Positions 33,760 through 44,900 of a stretch of 64,000 bases of DNA are shown piece by piece. The notes beneath the pieces are model-generated. The model did not search any database. It had not been told where the DNA came from and was given only the letters and a program-made list of their open reading frames with translations. The translations under genes were made by a program, and so were the position numbers. The stretch comes from Hyposmocoma kahamanoa (lineage: Eukaryota; Arthropoda; Insecta; Lepidoptera; Cosmopterigidae): assembly GCF_003589595.1 (NCBI RefSeq), contig NW_020653409.1:1805376-1869375 (forward strand). Reading direction: 5' to 3'. The number at the start of each line of letters is the position of its first letter. Within the stretch, counting starts at the first letter, position 1.

Positions 33760-35035
33760 TAGGAAGGAAGATGCAAAGCGCTTCGTTATAGCAGGTGGTA
33801 TATAAATTACTTGGAGGATGGAGTGTTCCGGAATTTCCGAACGACCGAAGGAGTTCAGGTAAAGGTAGGAGTGAAGGTGGAGGGAGAAGGACTAAATTAA
33901 AAAAAATATTGATTGATCATATTTCAATATTATACCAGAAAGAGAAAGCAAGAGCGCTGTTCCCTCCAAATAAAAGTAGGCCTTTAGGGTTGAACTCCAT
34001 TCAAAGGTAAATATGTAACGTTACATGTACAACCGTATGCGTCAGTCTGCTGCGCAAGAGTCTATTTGGGAGAGTAAAGTGAACTGTTTACTAGTTTTTT
34101 GATACGTGAACACGGCACAAGAGTTAACAAAGTCGTCAAATTTTAAATGCCACGTTTCTTGAGTATTCCATCCTGAGAGTTTCTAGTGTACTTTATTGCA
34201 ATTCCTTAAGGTCTAATTTACACTATCAAAAGGAAACTGCACAATTTTTTACAGTTAACACTCGAATTATTATTGCCTTCAATTCAACGGGCATATTAGG
34301 GAAGTGATTTTTCTTATTATTAAAAATAGGTATATTTTTTGATGCACCAATATTGATTATTCCTATTCTAACTTTTGGAGTGTTTTCTAGGCTAATTTAG
34401 ATTATTTGTAAGTTGCCTCAACTTATTGCTTCTCTTTGATTTTAATATCTCTTTTATTGTGTTGTGCCCTGGTCTCGCTAAACCTATCCTCTTTATTGAA
34501 AGTTAAATGAACGGTAGGCAGAACAGATATCTAAGATACCTTTATTGTATGTAACTTTAGCTGTTATAAAGAAGTTAAATGGAAAACTTCATTAAATTAC
34601 ACTTTGTTAGAATATGGTTCAAACAAGCATTTTACAGTATAACATCATTAAACCATAAATAAAGGTAGCGACTAAACAGATTCTTATCCTGCCTGCCGCT
34701 TAGGTCCGTCACCCACTACAAACCACAAACCAAACAAATATAGTTAAACAACAAAATGACGAAATTCTATTGCTTTAACAGATCTCTCCGATTTTGCAGG
34801 TAAATGTCGCAACGTACCAGTCGCGTGGCCACCACGTTCCCACGCGCTGATAGCCGTAGACTCCGTTTCTGATTACAGTACATTCGTTATGACTACTTTA
34901 TATTAAAGTACAGACGTTACGGCAGCTAATATTTAACACACACGCTAAATTTGTGATCTTCTCAAATGTCCTTCCTTACACCACTAATGGACAATAACAT
35001 TTTGAAGAAAATCAATTACCATTGAACATGTAAAT
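33760..35035. other. No supported gene
   Basis: Only short frames occur. The plus-strand 71-codon frame at 33795-34010 is low-complexity basic (GRSEGGGRRTKLKK) and has no splice or polyadenylation support. Confidence 0.5.
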
Positions 35036-35039
35036 GAAC

Positions 35040-35200
35040 ATGCGCCTGATGGTAAGCGATACACCTGTCTATAACAGTTGCAGTAGCATTGAGAGCTTTA
35101 AATTACAAAGATCTGAACACTGATACTGACCTAAGTCGAGTCACATGTGCCTGTAATATCACCAGCACCCTTACCCTTCAAAATATAAATAGGTAAGAGT
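35040..35200 (-). repeat. Family A repeat, reverse copy
   Basis: Reverse-oriented family A sequence: CGCCTGATGGTAAGCGATAC, AACAGTTGCAGTAGCATTGAGAGC and CACCAGCACCCTTACCCTTC. Confidence 0.68.
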
Positions 35201-35704
35201 AAATAATACTTTTGTTCTTATGGCTTATTTACATGGCGTATGGCCTATTGATGAGCCATTCCACAAAGTCAATTTAGTGCAAAGAGCGAAATTGGCAACA
35301 TCTATCGACACTACAGCCCGAATTACAATAAGTTTCGTTACTAAACGGGAAGGCAAGCTAGTGGCTCAGGATGCACGTTCACACAAGGCCATTACATGAG
35401 CCAATTCAATGCACGTGTGGTTACAGTTGGGTCATTTTCTGAAAAATTTGTGGAAATTTTTCCGGAAAAATCCCCCAAAAATTGGTAAAATATGGTTTGG
35501 AAAGCTCATATTATGTTCTACGTTAGAAACATCTTTTGAAGTTATATTTAGCGCGAGTTATAAAATAAACATGTATGGCTAAAATCCACATAAGATTTAA
35601 AATTATTTCACAACAGCGGACAGCCATTTCCAAAAACCACTTCTTCACCAGGCTTCATCGTTTTCGTTAAGTAACTTCAACTTTTGACAGGTATCAAAGA
35701 AATA

Positions 35705-35850
35705 TATTTATTTTTCAGAAAAATATTTATTTTCCACAAAAATATTTATTTTTCAGAATAATATTTCTTTTCCAGAAAAATATTTATTTTTCAGAAAAAT
35801 ATTTATTTTTCAGAAAAATATGATTTTGCAGAAAATATTTAATTTTCTGT
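35705..35850. repeat. Short tandem repeat, about 20-bp unit
   Basis: About seven units of AAAAATATTTATTTTTCAG with point variation. It is strongly AT-rich. Confidence 0.75.
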
Positions 35851-35859
35851 AAATTTTTC

Positions 35860-37070
35860 CAAAAAGGAAATTTGATGACTCAACACTACGTGTTGTGGGG
35901 GTATTGACCACAAAAATTAGAAATCGTTCTAATTTAGTGGATTGTCTTTATCACTAGTCTGGAGACACTCCGTAATGGATTGTCTCTATTTACACAACGC
36001 AAATGACTTAATGGAATGGCTCGTCGATTGGCCCCGTGTAAACGGTTCTTTAGAGCTGTCAGCTGCCGGTGGCCAGTCAACCCAAGGCCATGGAGACTGC
36101 AATCGTTAAAATACAATTCATTTCAGTAAGAAACCTGTAATTAGTAATAATCATGTCCATTAGTGATAAAGGGGGAATATCGTTGTGTGCCACTTTGGGG
36201 TTACTATCTCTTTATTGGGACAAGTATCTATTGTTCCACGTGTGTGAGACAAGTCTTAAGATCACAGGTTACGCTATTGGAGCAAGGGTCACTAATTAAG
36301 GGTAAATATATTTATCAAATATTATAAATTGTTATCACAACTATTAGCAAAAGATATTTATATATCTTTACGCATAAATATCTTCTGGTACATAAAGCTT
36401 AGCGTAATTTGTACATTTAATATTGCTTTTTACTTCATTGAGGCAACAAAGGTGTCTTTTTTTACTGCTATTTGATTAACACCAAAATAGATACTGAATT
36501 TATATAGTAACAATGTTGTAAACACGCTAGGAAACTATACAATTTCCGGCAAATATAGGCTTGCTATTTAGTGGAATAAGGGAACAAATGTATTGAGCGG
36601 ATGTCGAAGGAAACTTGGAGAAAAGGTCGACCACGGCGTACATACCTCAACCAATTTTTTCAAAAACTATGTAAAAGCAAAACAAATTTTGAAAAGGAAA
36701 AAGAAATTAACATTCTTACGTCAATAGCGTCATAGTACATTTTAATTTATTTTAAAGAGAATATATATTTTTTATATAATAGATAAGATATTCCGGTTGA
36801 TATCCAAAATTTGCCACTTACGAGATTTGAAAGTATAGTAAAAAAAAATAATTATACTAATGTTAAATACAGCATCTGCGAACTTTGATGACAAAAATGT
36901 AGCGGTAGTAACACGTTTAAATGTTGCAGGTTGTCTCGACCTATTAATATTGTAAATGATGTGTACAAATCTTCACTTACAAATAGCACCTCTAGTTTCT
37001 TATTCATTCTTTTTAGGGAATCTGACTTACGAATGAGTAGTAGAGCTCGATTTCAAGTGTAATTTTCTTT
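35860..37070. other. No supported gene
   Basis: AT-rich DNA. Palindromic-looking pieces near 35930-36060 resemble decayed MITE ends, but boundaries are not clear. Confidence 0.4.
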
Positions 37071-37078
37071 CCTTCATA

Positions 37079-37364
37079 CATTGACTTACAATTATATGGA
37101 CGTCGGGTCCGCGCTAAAAAGTGTCCGAACTTGTAGGGCGTTAAAATCGTATACAGAGCGTCATTCACGCTTCAGTCTTCGTTTGTTCGACTGACAGCGA
37201 AGCAAGCAAAATTAGACAGTACTGCGATGACATTACAATTTAAATTCAACGTTTTAGCTTTTTCATGTTCCTTTACATGTCACTACGTTTAAATAGGTTG
37301 ACTTGGGACATTTTTTTCGTGGTTTTTGTATTAGACCCGTCGTCCATTTATTTGTAAGTCAATG
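37079..37364 (+). mobile_element. hAT-type MITE, copy 2 (286 bp)
   Basis: Nearly identical to 6909-7198, with the same ends CATTGACTTACA and TGTAAGTCAATG. An exact 8-bp target duplication CCTTCATA is present at 37071-37078 and 37365-37372. A 4-bp internal deletion (ATAT) is the main length difference from copy 1. Confidence 0.9.
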
Positions 37365-37374
37365 CCTTCATAGG

Positions 37375-39240
37375 ATAAAAATATATTTGAATCTGAGAAA
37401 ATTGAGGAGATGGCGATGGATGGAGGCGAGGTATGTCAGAAGCCTAGCGGGTGGAAGTCCAGTCTCCTGACTACTCAAGTGGGAGTTTATTCCATTGACT
37501 TAGGTTTGCCCTGCACGATAAGGAAAATGATGTACAAATAGATGATAAGTGAAGATGGAGGGCGAGGATGGTCCACGTCTGCCTAGACGATTGCTTTACA
37601 CGATAATCTTAGAACTTTCCAGGTCAAGAAATATACAGGAAACTTAAACTAAGTTTTCTAACAATTTGTAATTCAAATTTGGTATTTAAAATTGTTTTAT
37701 TTATTCTCCTGTGATTTTGTTTAAGAGCAATACAGTATAATCGTCATAATTTTTTTTGTAACCATAGCGTATTTACAAGTCCAGTTACACTACAATTATA
37801 AAATTTCAATCAAAAAGTTATTAATATCAAAATCTAATACTGGCATATAGATACTGAATTAAATATTAAAACTTCAGAACTTACAGAAGTCCTGAAGTTG
37901 TTACAATCAATGCGCACAATCATCCACTCTCGGTTTGGCTCAAAATGCTTCTGGAGGAATGCTGGTCGAGCAAGTGCCGATAACATTAGCGGACTGACTA
38001 CAAAAGTTTACTGAAATTGACTAGTTAACAGAGACTTCCCCTTGTGAATCAGTAATTAGGCAGTGTTTTAAAGGTCTAAATGCAGGTTATGATTGCATTC
38101 CAGTAGGGGTTTATCCTATAAAGCTATAGCTTTATAAGCACATTTAGATTCCGCATTTTATAGGACATTATTGTCAAGGTCCACGTAAGAAACACGAATC
38201 GCAGGCAAGAGCTTTTTTGTGAGTCAAACAGTTGCTGTTTCCGCAGAGAATTATAAAGAGCTTTGCTCAATAAATGCAAGGAAATTATACAAACGCGAAT
38301 ACATTTATTCGCCATTTATCTTTTATAAAACAATTTAAAAACGAACACATGGAATGCGCGTAAAAAAAACGAGCTGACGACTTGGCTATATGGCATTTGT
38401 GTTCAGTCACTTCGATGTTGTATGCAGTTGTTTATATGTCAAATATTTAAAAGTAAAAAGAAAAAAAAGAACTTTATATAATCCTGATAACCTTTTCTTT
38501 GCTTGTTCTTAGTTCAAAATAAAATGCACATTTCCGAGCATGTTCAAGAAAGGTAAATAAAATATAAACTTGGGCGCATATTCTAGAAACAAGTGCACGA
38601 AAGAAATGTCTCTGTTAAATAGTCACAATAAAAATCGACTTTTAAACAAAAAGAATAACTATAGCTATTTTAATACAGTTTTCTTTATTCTATGTAAAAT
38701 AATGTACCATTTAAATTATAGTAAAATGTGGTTTTAATTAGACGTCATACATTTGTATGATTGGTCGATTTTCGATATAAATGATGTTTACATTACAGGG
38801 CTACTAAAGATACTATGCCCCTAGCGACACTGTAAACAGTAGAATGTATTATAACCACATAATACAGAAATAAGTATGTATTATATACTGTATACTATAT
38901 AAGTAGAAGGTTTATTCCTAAGAGGTTTCCATACAAAAATACTATTGGATTTGTCTATTTGATCTCAGCTCTTATAAGAATTTATATAACATTATAGACG
39001 ATTTAATTGAATGTAAACAATTTGTAAATTTTTTGCAAACATGATCTTATCTATACTATTCGAAGTTCAAACAATAGTTAAAAGTTTACAAACAATTAAA
39101 AAGCGTTGTTTACACTTAATTAAACAGCTAAAAGTTGTAGAATATAAATATAAAGGTCCAAAATCTATTTGTAATGCAATATTGTAAAACTAATGACTCT
39201 TACAGCTAGATTTGTCAATATTTAACGTTTCAATATCATT
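37375..39240. other. No supported gene
   Basis: AT-rich stretch without convincing frames or identified repeats. Confidence 0.45.
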
Positions 39241-39243
39241 CAG

Positions 39244-39486
39244 TCAGCCACTGCTCGCGACACGACGATGGAGCTGGATTGGATAGCTTCCACTTTCCCT
39301 GAAAAGCATAGGAATTTATTAATGATTGTAAGACGAGAATGCATCGAGGAAGAGCAGGTGTTGCAGCCACCAACATCATCAACCCCTATACCAGTGTCTG
39401 CCCCTAGCCCATTTGGGCTAAGTTCACCACAGCACTCTAGTAGCAGTAAATCTCCTTGTGAAAGATTTTGTTCAGGGAAGTACTGA
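39244..39486 (+). CDS. Candidate terminal exon running into a SINE
   Basis: An acceptor-like ATATCATTCAG precedes an in-phase open frame: SATARDTTMELDWIASTF, then PEKHRNLLMIVRRECIEEEQ, then a Pro/Ser-rich part (TSSTPIPVSAPSPFGLSS). From about 39440 the frame enters a family A repeat and stops at TGA 39484-39486 after SPCERFCSGKY. Codon use is more balanced than in surrounding DNA. I do not recognise the family and no partner exon was found. If real, the C-terminus is derived from the repeat. Confidence 0.33.
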   Translation, partial: SATARDTTMELDWIASTFPEKHRNLLMIVRRECIEEEQVLQPPTSSTPIPVSAPSPFGLSSPQHSSSSKSPCERFCSGKY

Positions 39487-39715
39487 CACTTCACCTATTT
39501 CTGCCGCCAAGCAATAACGTGAGTTGAAGGGTAAGGGTGCTGATACAGATACAAGGACTTGTCAACTTTTGTCTCAGGGTGACGGGTGCAGTGGCAACGC
39601 CCCTCATATCTTTGCGAAGCTCTGAGTGGCACTGCAATTGATATGGACAGGCGTGTGACTTACCACCAGGCCAACGACTTATTCGTTCCTTCACTCATAA
39701 GGTAAGGTCATTGCA
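39440..39715 (+). repeat. Family A repeat copy
   Basis: Contains CTCCTTGTGAAAGATT, CAGGGAAGTACTG, CTCAGGGTGACGGGTG and GAGTGGCACTGCAATT. It is full-length in outline. Confidence 0.7.
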
Positions 39716-39992
39716 AGAAGAGATAAGTTCTTTAAATTTGTCTTTTAGATAGCCTCTAGGGACCCCTTTTGTAATTGCCTAAGTACACGCTTCTACAGAA
39801 GAAAGATTCTGTAATGTCGCTGGTATTTTCCTAAAGCAAAATACTATTGTCATCAAACTGTAAAAGTAGCTAAAATAAACCAATCCAGCAGTTTCTATGT
39901 CTGAAAGTTTTCGTTTATTTTTATCGCGCACACTGCAGAGCTGAGTCGTTTCAACAACTTAGTTATTTGTACACCGATTGATATCATAATTA

Positions 39993-40235
39993 TAAAAAAC
40001 CGACCTCAAAAGTTCGTGGAATGACATTTTTGCCAGATTTTATTGAAATGGGTTTCCGGAAAGTGCGCGAAACCGGATTCATCACACTTACTGGAACCAA
40101 TACTGAGGTACTTTCCAACAAAAAAAAAAATCATCAAAATCTGTTCACAAATCGGAGTACCTAATCGCGTAACATACATACAAAACAAAAAATACAGTAG
40201 ATTGAGAGTCTTTTCTTTCTTAAGTCGGTAAAAAA
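39993..40235. repeat. Family B repeat copy
   Basis: Head AAAAAACCGACCTCAAAAG, internal CAATACTGAGGTACTTTCC, and tail TTCTTTCTTAAGTCGGTAAAA. Confidence 0.6.
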
Positions 40236-40911
40236 TAAATACACTCACCGAACGCGTCTTGAGAACTATAATTACAGACGAAGTATAATTTGAACCATCA
40301 ATGACATGCAAGTTTCATCGCGATGATTTGGTTTATATTCATAACGTAATAAAAATTTTAGAAGGAGTTTTATTTTCTGAAGATTTGCATGTTAATTTGT
40401 TCCGTTGGAGGTATAACGTATAAGCAAATAATAATAAACTGAAAATAAATTTAATTGCAAAATTAAATTATAATTACTTGGCATAATAAACGTTTTGTCG
40501 GGCAGTGTTTAATCAGCTGTTACGTGTTTACCACATTGATAGTATTCACATAAAAAGCACTACGCGTATAGTTTACAAATTTAAATACAAATTTGTTACA
40601 GGTAAAAATATTAAACAATTTAGTTTATTATTCGAACATTTAGATAACGAGGTATTGTAACGCAGTAAATGGTACATTTTGATTATTAACAAAAATCCTA
40701 TTATCGAAACTATGGCAGAATATCACGGAAACCTGTCGTCTGTAGCGGAGCCGTAGACATGGTTTTATTATTAAATCACATTTTAAATTTGCAAATTGTG
40801 TCTTTTTTATTGTATTGCGCTTACATCAATAATTATGATTTTTGAGGTTTTTTTTCTTGTAGTTTATTTATTGTTACTATGTTTTATTCCAGTTATTACA
40901 ATTATTTTTGT

Positions 40912-41040
40912 GTGAAATTACTCCACTAGTTTGTTATAACAAAGATCGAATACTTAGAAAAATTCATTCGATCCTGCTGAATTTGAACCAGCACGCTCAA
41001 ACAATCCGTGTCAGATACTCTGCCAATTACGCCAGGGAAT
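40912..41040 (-). repeat. SINE family C copy
   Basis: It begins GTGAAATTACTCCACTAG, shared with 47473, 49155 and 59390. The far end on the minus strand has a B-box-like GGTTCAAATTC and an A-box-like TGGCGTAATTGGCAGAG, so the pol III head lies at the 41040 side. Confidence 0.55.
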
Positions 41041-41084
41041 GATTTTTTTTTGTAAAATAATAGACAATTTTATATGATATCAAA

Positions 41085-41840
41085 TGACGGGATGATAAGC
41101 GACACGTATCCATAATAGTTGCAGTGCTTTAAATCACAATACATGAGGGGCATTGCCACATCGCCCCTCATCCTGTTCTGTGTACCGTTTAGGTTCTCGG
41201 GTTTTTCTCAGAGAAAAGTTTAAGGAGACCGGTATCATGACTAAATTTATTCGTATATTTTGTATGCCCGTAAAAATATCTTAATCTCATTAAGAAAGAA
41301 GACATCCATAAATAATATTAACCTTAGAACTACGTCCAAATTCATAGTTCCACGGTTTAGTTTAGGTACGGTAAACGGTTCTTTTATAAGGAACTGTATA
41401 CGNNNNNNNNNNNNNNNNNNNNNNNNNNNNNNNNNNNNNNNNNNNNNNNNNNNNNNNNNNNNNNNNNNNNNNNNNNNNNNNNNNNNNNNNNNNNNNNNNN
41501 NNTCATATTACAAAATTGAAGAGTATGTTTTAGATAAAGAAGATGGAAAGACAACAAGAGTCTAGATTCCACACAATTATGATTCATAGCATTTAAGTTT
41601 ATTAGAAAAGAGCAATCCCTTGAGTTTCTTGCTCGTTCTTCTCAGCGAGGTCAGCGTAGTGAACGAGCAGTAACTTAAAAAAATTACGTTTTGAACTGTA
41701 AAACTTTTACACACACATTTTATCCTAAGACACACAGAGTTGTCAAGACACACGTGCCTGTAGTTTCGCCAGCACCTTTACCACCTTCACCACCGAAACC
41801 ATAATGACGTTAGTGCTTGAAGGCAGAAATAGGTATCAGT
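41085..41840 (-). repeat. Family A repeat, split by inserted DNA
   Basis: Reverse-oriented family A parts occur at 41085-41175 and 41730-41840. Between them lies unrelated sequence that includes the 100-N gap at 41403-41502. An insertion into the repeat is the simplest reading. Confidence 0.5.
41403..41502. other. Assembly gap (100 N)
   Basis: A run of exactly 100 Ns, a size commonly used as a gap placeholder. True length is unknown. Confidence 0.95.
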
Positions 41841-41945
41841 AATTATGATTTTTGATAGTAATTAAAGAAAACACTTTTTTTTGTAAAGTGATTATCAAAT
41901 GCGACTTACTTATTGCACAAATCCAATCCAGGATGGCCAAGCTGC

Positions 41946-44900
41946 TTACTCCTTCCAGTCCTTCTTAATGTCGAAGCACCATTCCCACTGCAGGTGGACG
42001 TTCTTGTCGTCGTCAGTGAAGAGGCTGTTCACGGAGTAGGATCCTCGGGCCATCATGCCGGAGGGAGCGTCTTCAGGTGGTGTAGTGTAGGACTGGATCT
42101 CGGTTTTCGGGGGGTAGGAGCCTACCATGTGGGTCATTTTGTCCACTGTAGAGAAAAGGTAACAACCATTAGGAGTCTGCGCGAGTGGCTGGCGATGGCT
42201 TTATTTAAGAATTTACTTTTTTACAAATAAATTAAAGCCATCTGAAAAATTTATATCGTATACTGTAGGTATGTGTGCTATTTAGTTCAGATGATATTAA
42301 AAAAATCATTGGTATATGTAACGTATCTATTGAATACAGCGGTTTTCTCATCAAATTGAGGATGTCACATAACACATTTCTGAGAGAAAGCCATTGTCAT
42401 ATTATATAATACTTTACCCTTATTATTATAAATTTATTTAAAAGTAAGCTACTGACATGGTAAGCTAATGTCATGGCTGAGAGATAAAAATTGCACTTCT
42501 GTATGACATGACAATAGCTTACAACAGCTAGTAACATGTGTAATTAATAACTCTAGTTACATTACTAGAATTAGTTTCAGGTTTATAAAATTTGTAAAAA
42601 TAGAAAGACATTTGTAATGTAATAAAATTTGCATGTCAGTTTTGGTAAAATACGAAAACTGTTACAATATTGGTATATTTACCACCTTACTATACCACCT
42701 TTTGTAAAACATATTTTATGCAATCAATCAATTAATCAATCAGTCGTCGTCGGCATGCGTACGGACGCGATCGAAAATACGCAGGAAGGCGATTCGTTGC
42801 CGATCTGTAGCGATCCACGTACGAACATTGGCATATAAATTACTACTGATATTATATTGAAGAGTTTGAACTTTCTGTAATTATTGCTATTATTTTATGT
42901 ATATTATTTATTGCACCAAACAAATGCAACAGAAATATTAGATTAACAGAAAGTGAGCAAAGGTGGACTTATCTCTTAAAGAGATCTCTTTTAATTGACT
43001 ATGTATTTAAACAAAATTAGAACTTTAACTGTTTTGTGCATGTCTACTGACATTGTTTGTAATCTAATCAATTAATTCAATTTCAATCACTATAAGTATA
43101 ATTTTGCATGGCAGATGTGGTAAAATATGAGCTCTATTTCTCTACTGTGTTCCATCTCTTGTTCACCATATTTTAAGCACATAAATTTTCATTTAATTTC
43201 ATGTTATATTCTATAAAGTTATCTCTGCCTTTGGGTTCACTGTTACTCGTTACTACGCATTTGAACTATTATTATATCAAAAACAAGTTTATCTGATTCA
43301 ATTATGTTAAAGTTTTAGAGCCCTTTCTACTAAACACCTACGATATTATATTGTAGAACCCGAAACATTTTTCTCAAAAAAAAAATTAGCTAATTCAAAA
43401 AAGAAATTTTTGGGACAACTGACAATATAGATTAAAGAAAAAAAATATGTACACTCAAAAAAAGCATATCAAGTTTGATAATTTAGGCCATTCGTATAGG
43501 GTTGACTTTAAAATCTTAAGTTAAATCATTGACTTACAAATAAATGGACGACGGGTCTAATACAAAAACCACGAAAAAAATGTCCCAAGTCAACCTATTC
43601 GAAATTTAAATTGTAATGTCATCGCAGTATCGCGCTGTCAGTAGAACAAATGAAGACTAAAGCGGAGTGTCGCGCTCTGTATACGATTTTAGCGCCTTAC
43701 AAGTGCGGACACTTTTTAGCGCGGACCCGACGTCCATATAATTGTAAGTCAATGAGTTAAATACATAATACGAGTATATAAAGACGGTATATTAGTTTCA
43801 CTGCGCACATAATTTTGAATTTATTTTGTCAGCTTCTCAAGGTACGATATCATAACGTTTTTACAAATAGCAATGATTTCGCACTTATAAGTAATTCAAA
43901 ACGCTGAAACGTAAAAAAGTGGGTTACGATCTTTTGACTCACCCTCATGCGTAAATATCCGATCATTCCAATATAGAACGCTACTGCGCAAGCTTACTCG
44001 AATATTAAACTTTACATTCAAACATTTAAGGTAAACTTTCAAATATGCATGCAGGTACAATGTTTTCATGAAAAACATCCGCTAATTCAAATATAGAATG
44101 CCACTGTACTGCCAACAGAATATGAACGTTACATTGAAGCAACTAAGGTAAACTTTTAATTCGGAGGCCGTATGTTAAACCATTAGGCTACCACGGTTGC
44201 TGTACTGTAATTTGCTACACTACATGCAATGCAACTTTTCCCATACATTTTAACGCGCACACAATGCCGTGTTTACGATAAGAACAGTAAGTCTATATGT
44301 ATTTGTAGCGGAAATCGAGGGACGGCTATGAGAGAGTGGAAATGACTCTCGCGCCGGGTTGTTCTTGGCGCAAAGATTGTCCATTGCCACACAGCGAGGA
44401 AATGCGGCAAGCGTGATGGGCACCTTTGCGCCGGGATCAGTCAGGGGCGGGCTTTTAGGCGAGTGTGAGCATTGACCAATGTAATTTGTAATTTCTTGAT
44501 TTATTTAAATTATTTGTTATTCATTTTTCAAATATATTTACTGTTTATATTGTAAGTACGGCATCACACGACGCGGTCTCTACGCGCATCCGCAGCGCGC
44601 GTTTTGTGATCCGTCGATTGTCGGCTTTAGAACCGTCCATAGATCGATATCTCCAATGAACACTACGTCAACTTCATTTTTTGGTCATCTTTGTAAACAG
44701 CCATATTTATTTACTAATAGAAAATAAATATGGCTGTTTACAAAAATGGATAGCAATCCCCGAATTTTGTAAAAAAAATAACGAACAAAATCCAAAATTC
44801 GAAAAGAAAAACATAAAAATTCGAATTTTTGTGGAAAAAATAAAGAAACAAAATAATAATGTTCATTGGAGGTATCGAGATGTTCGCATTGCATTATATG

